This document shows positions 8,002 through 15,227 of a stretch of DNA of 15,609 nt, piece after piece. This DNA comes from an uncultured Alphaproteobacteria bacterium (lineage in GTDB: Bacteria; Pseudomonadota; Alphaproteobacteria; TMED127), in contig CACFLM010000015.1 in NCBI GenBank assembly GCA_902567145.1, positions 1 through 15,609 of the forward strand. Reading direction: 5' to 3'. The position numbers and the translations under genes are program-made. The notes beneath the pieces were generated by a model that saw only the letters and a program-made list of their open reading frames with translations, did not search any database and had not been told where the DNA came from. Position 1 is the stretch's first letter, and the number at the start of each line of letters is the position of its first letter.

Positions 8002-8881
8002 CACGATTTGTTTTGATATATTCAGAAAGCAAGAAATATAGTTCTTTTTTCTTATCAATGTTTAGATTCTGTTTAGTCAAAATCTCAATATTTGAAAAAA
8101 AAAATAAAATTCTTTTCAAAAATAATTTATTTCTACTGTGTTTTATATATTTTCTTTTCTGAAATGCGAATAAATAATTAATAATTATAGCAAAATATTT
8201 TTCATAATTCTTTGAAACTAGGTTATAAAACTTTTCAAATTCAGTATATATTAATTCATCTTTTTTTTTTAAATCAATTAAATATTCTTTAACGACTTTT
8301 CCTTCCTCACTCATGAAAAATAGGAGTTTTTCAATACTTCCGTTAAAAAAACTGTAATTATTTTCTAAATCAAAACCATTTGAATTTATATTATTAGAAA
8401 TGCAAAATTTATTTATTTCTTTATTATTTAGAGGTTTAAAGTCAAGTCTGACACAACGAGATTGAATGGTTTTAGGAATCTTATTTAAATTATGACATAT
8501 TATTATTATTACTGTATTTCCAGGTGGTTCTTCAATTGTTTTAAGAAGTGCATTATAGGAATTAAAATTCAAATGATCTGCATTATCAATAAGGATGAAG
8601 CATTTTTCCTCATTATTTGCATTCGTTAAATGTGCTTGGTTTATAAGTCTTCTAATATCCTCGATTAATGCAAAATTATTATCTAAATTAACTTCAAACA
8701 AATATTGTTCCAGATTGATATTTTTTTTATTTGTAGACCTAATAAAATTTATTGCAGTAGTATATTTTCCAATTCCTTTAATTCCATTAAAAATCCATGC
8801 ATGTGGAAAATTATTTTCGTAGTTTTTTTTTAATATATTTAGCTGATCGGTGTGACCTATAATTTTATTCTCTTGAATCAT
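7994..8881 (-). CDS. holB: DNA polymerase III subunit delta'
   Basis: Clamp-loader AAA+ subunit that helps place the beta clamp on primed DNA. The P-loop-like GIKGIGKYT (33-41) has Tyr where catalytic subunits have Ser/Thr, expected because delta' does not hydrolyse ATP. FILIDNAD (95-102), ALLKTIEEPP (111-120) and the TIQSRC sensor-1/SRC motif (SRC 141-143) are present. At 295 residues it is shorter than many delta' proteins, which run to about 330. The segment between the P-loop and the LIEDIRRL helix is brief and has no cysteines, so the zinc module of E. coli delta' is missing. It starts 2 bases after the tmk stop and overlaps metG by 8 bases. The C-terminal third is poorly conserved and lysine-rich. 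The tmk-holB order supports the assignment. Confidence 0.88.
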   Translation of the reverse strand: MIQENKIIGHTDQLNILKKNYENNFPHAWIFNGIKGIGKYTTAINFIRSTNKKNINLEQYLFEVNLDNNFALIEDIRRLINQAHLTNANNEEKCFILIDNADHLNFNSYNALLKTIEEPPGNTVIIIICHNLNKIPKTIQSRCVRLDFKPLNNKEINKFCISNNINSNGFDLENNYSFFNGSIEKLLFFMSEEGKVVKEYLIDLKKKDELIYTEFEKFYNLVSKNYEKYFAIIINYLFAFQKRKYIKHSRNKLFLKRILFFFSNIEILTKQNLNIDKKKELYFLLSEYIKTNRDE

Positions 8882-8883
8882 AG

Positions 8884-9522
8884 TTAAATAATATAAGGCA
8901 ACTTTTTTTTATAAAATGATTTAGAATTCACGTAATCAATAATTTGAACATGAATAATTTTTTTCGTTGCTGATCCATTTATTTTGTAAACTTTTTTATT
9001 ACCTTTAGCTAAGTTTAAAAAATTTTGTCTTATTCTTCTATGAAAATTAAAATTCTTATTCTCATACCTTAACTCCTTTTTCTTTATTTTTAAACTCCTC
9101 TTCACCCCCTCTTCTGGATCTAAATCAATCAAAATTGTTAAATCAGGTAATAAATTAAATGCAAAATGTTTATGAATAAACTGTATCTTTTTTGATAAAT
9201 CTTTAATTGAATATTGATAACAGTAAGTTGAATGAATAAATCTATCGCAAATAACTGTCTTTTTTTTTAGTGCAGGAATTATCTTCTCTTCAAGGTGTTG
9301 GTACCTACTTGCATAGATTAATAGCAATTCAGCCTGAGTAGATATATTCATTTTACTACTATTTACCAATATTTCTCGAATTTTTTCAGATAACTTTGTA
9401 CCACCTGGCTCGCGAGTAAGTAAATTCTGTTCATTAATTTTTAATAACGATTTAGCTAATAATTTAGCTTGAGTTGATTTTCCTGTACCTTCTCCACCTT
9501 CAAAAGTTATGAATTTTTTCAT
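8884..9522 (-). CDS. tmk: thymidylate kinase
   Basis: Phosphorylates dTMP to dTDP for DNA synthesis; cytoplasmic and essential. The 212-residue length is normal. It has the P-loop EGGEGTGKST (8-17), the TREPGGT dTMP-binding loop (R37, E38, P39) and the DR(Y/F) motif as DRF at 93-95. The lid region is unusually lysine-rich (KIKKKELRYENK). The ATG overlaps the preceding carboxypeptidase stop as ATGA, a classic coupling arrangement, and the stop is 2 bases before holB. No Shine-Dalgarno is visible. The C-terminal tail (SFYKKKLPYII) is basic and not family-diagnostic. Confidence 0.95.
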   Translation of the reverse strand: MKKFITFEGGEGTGKSTQAKLLAKSLLKINEQNLLTREPGGTKLSEKIREILVNSSKMNISTQAELLLIYASRYQHLEEKIIPALKKKTVICDRFIHSTYCYQYSIKDLSKKIQFIHKHFAFNLLPDLTILIDLDPEEGVKRSLKIKKKELRYENKNFNFHRRIRQNFLNLAKGNKKVYKINGSATKKIIHVQIIDYVNSKSFYKKKLPYII

Positions 9523-10655
9523 TTTGATTTAAAGATACTATCACCAAGTAATAAATACTTTAGATTATAATAAACCTTGGAGAAAAATGACATTTTTTTA
9601 ATTTCAGATTCTGCAAAAAGATCAAACTTTTTTATTATCTCATTATTTTTTTTTTTAATTATCAATTCTGCAACTTGTTGATCTTTTTTAATTGGAGCTA
9701 ATAAAGGTTTATAATGCTTAATAGAATAAATAAGATCCTTTCTTATTTTATTGGGGACGGTTACGTTAATTTTTTCTTTAGAGTAAATTTTAACACTTTT
9801 TTTCTTACCTCCCCAAACAAGAAGACTTGATACAGTCTGATTAAGGTTAAATAAGTTTACATTCTTATACTGATTAAAAGCAATTTTTATTAGTCTCTCT
9901 GATTCTTTGGTTCTATCCTTAGTTTTTGTTAATCCATTTAAGATAAGAATCATTCTTCTATTATTTTTTTTAATTGACGCAACCAACCCATATCCCCCAA
10001 GAGAAGTATGTCCAGTTTTAAGTCCGTCTGCATTATTGCTGTTGAAAAGCATAGGATTTCTATTTAATTGTTTAATACCTGAGTAGGTAAACTCTTTTTC
10101 AGAATAGTAGTGATACAAAGTTGGAAAATCTTCAATTGTTCTTATAGTTAATTTTAGTAAATCTTTTATAGTAGTTAGATGGTCAGGATCTGGCCAGCCA
10201 GTAGAATTAGTAAAATTAGAGTTGGTTAGCCCTATTTCTTTTGCTAAAAGATTTAATTCTTCTGCAAATAACTTTTCGCTTCCAGAAATACCCTCAGCAA
10301 TAGCAATGCATGCATCGTTACCTGATTGGACAATAATACCTCTTATTAGATCCTCTATGGACACCATGCTATTAACATTTAAGAACATTTTTGAGCCACC
10401 TTTTTTCCACGCTTTTTTACTAACCTTAAATTTATCGGACAACTTTAATTCACCATCTTTAATTTTTTTAAAAACATAATAGATAGTCATTATTTTACTC
10501 ATGGAGCTAGGAGACATTAACTCTTCTGAGTTTTTTTCATAGATTATACTTTTTGTTTCGTAATCGAACAAAATAGCTTGTTTGGCAATAGTATCCAGAG
10601 ATTCTGATTTACTCGAGAAAGTTATTATAATAAAAAAGATTAAGTATTTTTTCAT
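9519..10655 (-). CDS. D-alanyl-D-alanine carboxypeptidase (PBP5/6 type)
   Basis: Exported penicillin-binding protein of peptidase family S11 that trims the terminal D-Ala from peptidoglycan pentapeptides. It has 378 residues. The signal peptide occupies about residues 1-19. Catalytic motifs are SxxK at S51-K54 (SMSK), SGN at 111-113 and KTG at 213-215. The C-terminal PBP5-type beta domain follows at about 265-345. The last roughly 25 residues (SFFSKVYYNLKYLLLGD region) look like the amphipathic membrane anchor of this class. It starts 2 bases after rlpA and overlaps tmk by 4 bases, placing it with mltB and rlpA in a cell-wall remodelling block. A dacC/dacA label is common for this locus, but subclass cannot be fixed from sequence alone. 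Confidence 0.92.
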   Translation of the reverse strand: MKKYLIFFIIITFSSKSESLDTIAKQAILFDYETKSIIYEKNSEELMSPSSMSKIMTIYYVFKKIKDGELKLSDKFKVSKKAWKKGGSKMFLNVNSMVSIEDLIRGIIVQSGNDACIAIAEGISGSEKLFAEELNLLAKEIGLTNSNFTNSTGWPDPDHLTTIKDLLKLTIRTIEDFPTLYHYYSEKEFTYSGIKQLNRNPMLFNSNNADGLKTGHTSLGGYGLVASIKKNNRRMILILNGLTKTKDRTKESERLIKIAFNQYKNVNLFNLNQTVSSLLVWGGKKKSVKIYSKEKINVTVPNKIRKDLIYSIKHYKPLLAPIKKDQQVAELIIKKKNNEIIKKFDLFAESEIKKMSFFSKVYYNLKYLLLGDSIFKSK

Positions 10656-10657
10656 AT

Positions 10658-11563
10658 TTAATTTACTATTAAATGACTTGCAGTGTAGCCTAAATCAAAA
10701 AGTTTTTTTTTAATCGTTTCTGCTAAACTCAAATCCTCAATAGGACCAATTCTTACTCTATACAAGTATTTATTATCAACAAATGTTCTTTCAATATAAG
10801 CTTTGAAGTCAGACAACTTTTGTGTAAGTGATTTTGCATTCCTATGATCGGTGAAAGCACCAACTTGAATGGCAAGAGATTTATCTTTAAGAATCGAGTT
10901 TTCTTTAGTAATTTGTTCTTTTCTTTCAATTTGATTTTGATTAGAAATTGAAGAATTTTTTTCACTAGATATATCTTTTATACTAGTTTTTTTAATCTCT
11001 TTAATTTTAGCTGATTCAACATTCATACTTTTATTTATGTCATTTTTTAATGCATGTTCTCTTGATTCATCTTCTAAAATCTCAACTCTTACTTTTGCTA
11101 TTCCAATATTTACAAAACCTAATTCTTGTGCTGCTTTTTTTGAAAGATCAATTATTCTGTTACCTGCAAAAGGTCCTCTATCATTGATTCTAACTCTTTC
11201 CAAAACCTTACCATTATCTAGATTGGTAACCTTTACTATTGAGGGCATTGGAAGGGTTCTATGTGCAGCCGAAATCTTATTTTGATTAAAAATTTCTCCA
11301 TTAGCTGTTTTTTTACCATGAAAACCAGGGCCATACCAAGAAGCAATACCAACTTCAACGTAATTATAATCTACTGCTGGATAATACCATTTTCCATTAA
11401 TTTTATAGGGATTACCTATTTTATATCTTGGATGGTCTCCCCAAGTACCTATTCTTTTAGCAGAATTAACTAAAAACGTAGTCTCGGAACAGCCTAAAAT
11501 AAGGTTAAAAAATAATATGACAAAGAAAGATCTAAGTAAAAATGATATCCTATTTAATTTCAT
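10658..11563 (-). CDS. rlpA: septal ring lipoprotein RlpA (DPBB + SPOR)
   Basis: Predicted lipoprotein of 301 residues. A signal peptide with lipobox LILGC places the lipidated cysteine at residue 25, followed by Ser, which favours outer-membrane sorting. The RlpA-like double-psi beta-barrel spans about 70-162 (GIASWYGPGFHG, AAHRTLP with H101, RINDRGPF with D128). A charged low-complexity linker (about 165-228) leads to a C-terminal SPOR domain (about 229-301, beginning LAIQVGAF), which binds denuded septal glycan. RlpA of Pseudomonas is a lytic transglycosylase, and the conserved Asp and His are present here, so activity is plausible. The ATG lies within the end of mltB (14-base overlap). 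The neighbouring mltB and dacC-like genes support a shared role in septal peptidoglycan processing. Confidence 0.93.
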   Translation of the reverse strand: MKLNRISFLLRSFFVILFFNLILGCSETTFLVNSAKRIGTWGDHPRYKIGNPYKINGKWYYPAVDYNYVEVGIASWYGPGFHGKKTANGEIFNQNKISAAHRTLPMPSIVKVTNLDNGKVLERVRINDRGPFAGNRIIDLSKKAAQELGFVNIGIAKVRVEILEDESREHALKNDINKSMNVESAKIKEIKKTSIKDISSEKNSSISNQNQIERKEQITKENSILKDKSLAIQVGAFTDHRNAKSLTQKLSDFKAYIERTFVDNKYLYRVRIGPIEDLSLAETIKKKLFDLGYTASHLIVN

Positions 11564-12548
11564 CAGAAAATAAAAATACAGTTAAAGCGAAATAATTTGA
11601 TCTATTCCAATTCAATATAACATCAAAGTTTTTTGAGACAAGATAACAATCATTATTATTTGAATCTGGTATAATTAATCTTAATTTACTATTCCCATAT
11701 TCTTTATTTAATCTAATACCATTATTTTTCCAAAAATTAACACTCTTAAATGTTTTTGATTTAGCCAATGAACTAAGATAATCTGTGATTTTTGTATTAA
11801 CACTTTCGCCCCACTCCAAACTATTATTCCATCCAATTTTCTTTAAATAATTTGCTCCAGACGCTAAAGCATCAGACTTATTAAATAAATTAATTTTGGA
11901 ATCGCCATCAAAGTCTATAGCGTGATTTATAAAAGTGCTTGGCATAAATTGTGTTTGACCGAAAGCACCTGCCCATGAACCCTTGAATTGATCTCTTTTA
12001 AAATGTTTTTTTTCAAGAATTAAAAGAGCATTTTCAAGTTCCTTAGAAAAAAAATCTTTCCTTCTGCCATCATAAGCTAATGTGGCTAACGATCTTAAAA
12101 TATCTAGTTTACCAGTATATTCTCCAAATGAAGTTTCAATTCCCCAAAGAGATACCAAGATTTTTGAATTCACTTCGAAGTTTTCTTCAATTTTTTTTAA
12201 AAGTAATTTTTGCTTTAAAAAATGAAAATTTATTTTTTTTTTATTCTTTTCTGTAATTATATTTTTAAGGTATTTATCAAAAGTAAGTTTAAATTCAGGT
12301 TGTTTTCTGTCAAGTTCAATGATTTTGGGGTTAAATCTAATTTTATTAAGATAATCTATTGTGCTTTTCTTGAATTTTTTTCTTTTTAAGTCTTGTTTGG
12401 TTTTTAATATCCATTCATTCCATGAAATTTTATTGTTTGAAGAAATTTTTAAGTTTGGTGAATCATTGCTTTTAGAATATGAAATATCTACAATTGAAAG
12501 TATAATTAAGAAGGATAAAAATAGAATTGTATTAAAGAAGTTAATCAT
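11550..12548 (-). CDS. mltB: MltB-type lytic murein transglycosylase
   Basis: Cleaves the MurNAc-GlcNAc bond of peptidoglycan with formation of the 1,6-anhydro end. From the chosen start it has 332 residues: a signal peptide (hydrophobic core about 7-20), then the SLT2/MltB catalytic domain. The catalytic Glu138 lies in LWGIETSFGEYTG, and SWAGAFGQTQFMPST is at 191-205. DFDGDSKINL resembles the calcium-binding loop seen in this family. No lipobox is visible, so it is probably soluble periplasmic or held by an uncleaved N-terminal segment. The frame opens at 12599, but the 17 extra residues precede the signal peptide. The ATG at 12548 gives an 8-base overlap with the lldD-like stop (ATGATTAA). 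It is followed by rlpA with a 14-base overlap. Confidence 0.9.
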   Translation of the reverse strand: MINFFNTILFLSFLIILSIVDISYSKSNDSPNLKISSNNKISWNEWILKTKQDLKRKKFKKSTIDYLNKIRFNPKIIELDRKQPEFKLTFDKYLKNIITEKNKKKINFHFLKQKLLLKKIEENFEVNSKILVSLWGIETSFGEYTGKLDILRSLATLAYDGRRKDFFSKELENALLILEKKHFKRDQFKGSWAGAFGQTQFMPSTFINHAIDFDGDSKINLFNKSDALASGANYLKKIGWNNSLEWGESVNTKITDYLSSLAKSKTFKSVNFWKNNGIRLNKEYGNSKLRLIIPDSNNNDCYLVSKNFDVILNWNRSNYFALTVFLFSDEIK

Positions 12549-13695
12549 TTCTAAAACGTAAATTATTAGTACTAAGTTCTGATATTTTTTTACATCCAAG
12601 CAATTTCATGTCTCTTATTAACTCATTTTCGAGATTTTCTAGGGAACGTTGTACACCATATTTTCCCGCAGCAGCAAGTGCATATAAATAAAGTCTACCG
12701 CCTGAACAAGCATTAGCACCTAATGAAATAGCTTTTAATATATGGGTACCCCTTCTTATACCACCATCGCAAATAACTTCAATTTTTCCACCCACAGCGT
12801 CTAAAATCTCTTTTAATTGATCAAATGGTGATCTTGATCCATCTAATTGTCTTCCTCCATGATTTGAGATCATGATAGCTGAAGCACCAATTTTTACAGC
12901 ATTCTTTGCATCCTCAACAGACATTATTCCTTTTAAACAAAAAGGTCCTTTCCAATATTTTCTTATTTCTTCTGCATCATCCCAAGACATACTTTGATCA
13001 AGCATAGTGCTAAAATACTCACTTACAGAAACAGCAAACTTTGTTCCCTCTCTCACATAACTACTTAAAAATGGTAAATCAAATTTTTTTCTAAATAAAT
13101 AGTTCAATGTCCAAGACGGAGAAGTCGCATAACTTAATAAACTTTTAAGATTAAATCTAGGAGGTGATGTGAAGCCAGTTTTTAAATCTCTTTCCCTATT
13201 TCCTCCTGTTATAGTATCAACTGTCAATGCTAGTGCATCAAATTCTTTGTCTTTACATTCATCAATCATACTTTTGGTTAGAGCCTTATCTTTATGATAA
13301 TATAATTGAAATATTTTAGGTCCATTAAGTTTACTTATTTCTGTTGCAGAAATTGTTGAAAGTGAAGATATACCAAAAAAAGTATTAAATTTTTCAGCAG
13401 CTTCTCCAACAGCCATTTCACCTTGAAAATGAAATAATCTTTGAAGTGCAGTAGGAGAAAGAAAAAAGGGTAAACTAATGTTTTTTCCAAATAGTTTTAT
13501 TGAAAGATCAATTTTTTCGACTCCTCTCAAAACATTTGGCACTAAATCACATTTTTCAAAAGACTCAGTATTTCTTTTCAGTGTAACTTCATCATCTGCA
13601 CCACCATCAATATAATGAAATATTGGATATGGAAGTTTCTTTTTTGCCAGATTTCTAAAATCGTTTATATTATTACACTGTAAAAGTTCGTTCAT
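12541..13695 (-). CDS. FMN-dependent alpha-hydroxy-acid dehydrogenase (LldD/GlcO family)
   Basis: TIM-barrel flavoenzyme that oxidises an (S)-2-hydroxy acid such as L-lactate or glycolate to the 2-oxo acid. The 384-residue length is typical. By alignment to spinach glycolate oxidase, the active-site set is complete: Y28, Q130 and Y132 (FQLYY), D160 (TVDT), K255 (LKGI), H279 and R282 (SNHGGRQLDG), followed by the FMN-phosphate segment CDGGIRRGTHI. The substrate-loop residue that is Trp in plant glycolate oxidase sits in SSLSTIS here, more like lactate dehydrogenases. Electron acceptor and exact substrate remain open. No cytochrome b2 domain is present. It is first in the tight nine-gene run and overlaps mltB by 8 bases, an odd partner for envelope genes. 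The ATG is only 19 bases from the divergent methyltransferase start. Confidence 0.9.
   Translation of the reverse strand: MNELLQCNNINDFRNLAKKKLPYPIFHYIDGGADDEVTLKRNTESFEKCDLVPNVLRGVEKIDLSIKLFGKNISLPFFLSPTALQRLFHFQGEMAVGEAAEKFNTFFGISSLSTISATEISKLNGPKIFQLYYHKDKALTKSMIDECKDKEFDALALTVDTITGGNRERDLKTGFTSPPRFNLKSLLSYATSPSWTLNYLFRKKFDLPFLSSYVREGTKFAVSVSEYFSTMLDQSMSWDDAEEIRKYWKGPFCLKGIMSVEDAKNAVKIGASAIMISNHGGRQLDGSRSPFDQLKEILDAVGGKIEVICDGGIRRGTHILKAISLGANACSGGRLYLYALAAAGKYGVQRSLENLENELIRDMKLLGCKKISELSTNNLRFRND
13644..13671 (+). promoter_or_regulatory. candidate promoter for the methyltransferase gene
   Basis: TTGCCA at 13644-13649 and TATATT at 13666-13671, 16 bases apart, each match the sigma-70 consensus at five of six positions. 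The predicted start near 13678 would leave a leader of about 37 bases to the ATG at 13715. It lies inside the 5' coding end of the lldD-like gene, as expected when divergent genes are only 19 bases apart. Chance matches are common in AT-rich DNA. Confidence 0.4.
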
Positions 13696-13711
13696 TATGT
13701 AAATTTAGTTT

Positions 13712-13739
13712 ATTATGGAAAGTATTCAAATAAAATCAA
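13712..13739 (-). promoter_or_regulatory. candidate promoter for the nine-gene run
   Basis: Reading leftward, TTGATT (13734-13739) and CATAAT (13712-13717) are separated by 16 bases, with four and five consensus matches. The predicted start near 13705 gives a leader of about 10 bases before the lldD-like ATG at 13695. It overlaps the first codons of the methyltransferase gene if that gene starts at 13715. Confidence 0.35.
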
Positions 13740-14482
13740 AATTCAAAAAGAAAAAAAAAATTATTTCATTACTAAATCATATTTCGGCTATGGATGAAAC
13801 AGTGATAAAAATTAATGGAGATAGAAATAATTATTTTTTTTCTATTATTCAAAATGCTTTAGAAAAAGCTTTGGCTGGTGAATCAGAGTTATGTAAAGAT
13901 ATATTAAGTATGCAGGGTTTATCAGGAAGAAAATTTAGAATCTTAATCAATGAATTAATAAAAGAATTTAAGAAACCTAAGTATCTAGAAATTGGATCGT
14001 GGCTTGGTTCTTCAGCCTGCTCTGCATCTTTTAATAATGAATTAGAAATAACTTGCATAGATAATTGGTCACAAAACTTTAACTATGACTTAGAACCTAG
14101 AGAAACTTTCTTAAGAAATGTTGAAAAATTTATCTCAAAAAAAAATAAGTTTACAATAATAGAAAAAGATTTTAGGAAGATAAATTACAATTCACTTAAA
14201 GACTTTAATATTTACTTTTATGATGGAGCCCATCATTATCAAGATCATTTTGATGCTATATGCAAAGTCTTACCAGCATTATCTCAAAGATTTATTTTAA
14301 TAATTGATGATTGGAATTGGAGTCAAGTAAGAAAAGGTACTATGGATTCAATTAATAATGAGAGACTAAATATAATGTCAAGTTTGGAAATAAGAACAAC
14401 AACGGATAACTCCAGTTCTTTAATAACTGGACACAATAGTGATTGGCACCAAGGTTGTGCATTTTTTGTTTTAAAAAAATAA
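13715..14482 (+). CDS. class I SAM-dependent methyltransferase, substrate unknown
   Basis: A 255-residue cytoplasmic protein with a Rossmann-type methyltransferase domain. The SAM motif is YLEIGSWLGSS (90-100), with acidic residues D116 (CIDNW) and D152 (EKDF), the characteristic YDGAHHY (169-175) and IDDWNW (197-202). This resembles the Methyltransf_24/cephalosporin-hydroxylase-like O-methyltransferase group seen in polysaccharide and natural-product loci. The exact family is not certain. Residues 60-85 (SMQGLSGRKFRILINELI) form a distinct lead-in helix. The N-terminus is lysine-rich, encoded over an A10 run at 13751-13760. An alternative ATG at 13790 (Met26) would give 230 residues and more promoter space; neither start has a Shine-Dalgarno. 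It is divergent from the lldD-like gene by 19 bases, and its stop abuts the stop of a small leftward ORF. Nothing nearby indicates its substrate. Confidence 0.8.
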   Translation: MESIQIKSKFKKKKKIISLLNHISAMDETVIKINGDRNNYFFSIIQNALEKALAGESELCKDILSMQGLSGRKFRILINELIKEFKKPKYLEIGSWLGSSACSASFNNELEITCIDNWSQNFNYDLEPRETFLRNVEKFISKKNKFTIIEKDFRKINYNSLKDFNIYFYDGAHHYQDHFDAICKVLPALSQRFILIIDDWNWSQVRKGTMDSINNERLNIMSSLEIRTTTDNSSSLITGHNSDWHQGCAFFVLKK

Positions 14483-14629
14483 TTATTTTTTTTTTAAAAT
14501 ACCTGAAACGACTGAGGATAATAACTTAGAATCTTTTTTACTAACATACTTTAAAGATGCTAATTTATCTACAAAAGTATTTGATGAATTATCTAGCAGT
14601 TTTTTTATTGTATCTTCTTTTTTCTTCAT
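14483..14629 (-). CDS. possible 48-residue small protein downstream of yajQ
   Basis: A short leftward open frame from ATG at 14627-14629 to TAA at 14483-14485. The product begins MKKKEDTIKKLLDN, contains FVDKLASLKYVSKKDSK and ends GILKKK. It is charged and probably helical, with no membrane segment, and I do not recognise its family. It starts 30 bases after the yajQ stop, so it could be the second gene of a yajQ transcript. Its stop directly touches the stop of the converging methyltransferase gene, with no wasted base, which fits a genuine gene in a compact genome. No Shine-Dalgarno is visible, and a 48-codon frame in AT-rich DNA could be chance. An in-frame stop at 14648-14650 limits any longer start. 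Confidence 0.4.
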   Translation of the reverse strand: MKKKEDTIKKLLDNSSNTFVDKLASLKYVSKKDSKLLSSVVSGILKKK

Positions 14630-14659
14630 AATCTTGGTATGAAAATTTTATGCCAACTT

Positions 14660-15145
14660 TCAATCTCTAAAATTTATAAATTGTAATGGCTGTTTAATTT
14701 CAAGCTCTTTGGTAAGTTGAATTATTTTTTGAAGTAAATCCTTTTTTGCCCCAGTGACTCTTAACTCTTCACCTCTAATTGCAACTTGAACCTTTAATTT
14801 TGAATTTTTTATAGATTTATTAATGATCTGTGAAATATCTTTATCAATCCCTTGAATTATCTTGGACTTTTGTCTTAACATACCTCCTCTAGCATCCTCA
14901 ACTTTAGAAAATTGAAATGATCCTGAAGATAATTTTCTTTTAACAAGATGAGTTCTAAAAATTTGTTGAACTTGATCAATCTTATACTGATCTTCGGCAA
15001 TTAATTCTATTTCATTATCAACTCTAGTAATTTTTGATTTACTATTTTTAAAATCGTATCTATTAATTATTTCTCTCATAGCTCCATTTAATGCATTATC
15101 AACTTCTGCTAAATCAATTTTGGAAACTATATCGAATGAAGGCAT
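14660..15145 (-). CDS. yajQ: YajQ-family nucleotide-binding protein
   Basis: A 161-residue protein matching the full length of the YajQ/UPF0234 family, two ferredoxin-like domains that bind nucleotides. Members in Xanthomonas and Pseudomonas bind cyclic di-GMP and act with a transcription factor. Whether this holds in a streamlined marine bacterium is unknown. Family hallmarks are the opening MPSFDIVSKIDLAEVDNALN, the INRYDFKNSK segment (28-37), the RGGMLRQ region (86-92) and the ending LQFINFRD. It is divergent from the aldehyde dehydrogenase at 15228. Reading leftward, a TATAAAAT sequence lies immediately before the ATG, so either transcription starts elsewhere or the mRNA has almost no leader. 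It may be co-transcribed with the small ORF downstream. Confidence 0.93.
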   Translation of the reverse strand: MPSFDIVSKIDLAEVDNALNGAMREIINRYDFKNSKSKITRVDNEIELIAEDQYKIDQVQQIFRTHLVKRKLSSGSFQFSKVEDARGGMLRQKSKIIQGIDKDISQIINKSIKNSKLKVQVAIRGEELRVTGAKKDLLQKIIQLTKELEIKQPLQFINFRD

Positions 15146-15227
15146 ATTTTATAGAGTTTAATATTTTGTTGTAATTAATAAGGTCTATTATAGAATTAAA
15201 TTTTTCAAAAAGTAAATAAATAATGTT
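15146..15227. promoter_or_regulatory. divergent yajQ / aldehyde dehydrogenase spacer
   Basis: This 82-base AT-rich spacer must hold the start signals of both genes. A rightward TTGTTG-N17-TATAGA is a weak promoter candidate. Leftward, TATAAAAT touches the yajQ ATG. There is no clear operator or Shine-Dalgarno. Confidence 0.35.

Noticed and set aside
10222..10479. Rightward 85-codon frame inside the carboxypeptidase gene
   Set aside because: Opposite the SGN and nearby conserved S11 segments; no independent support.
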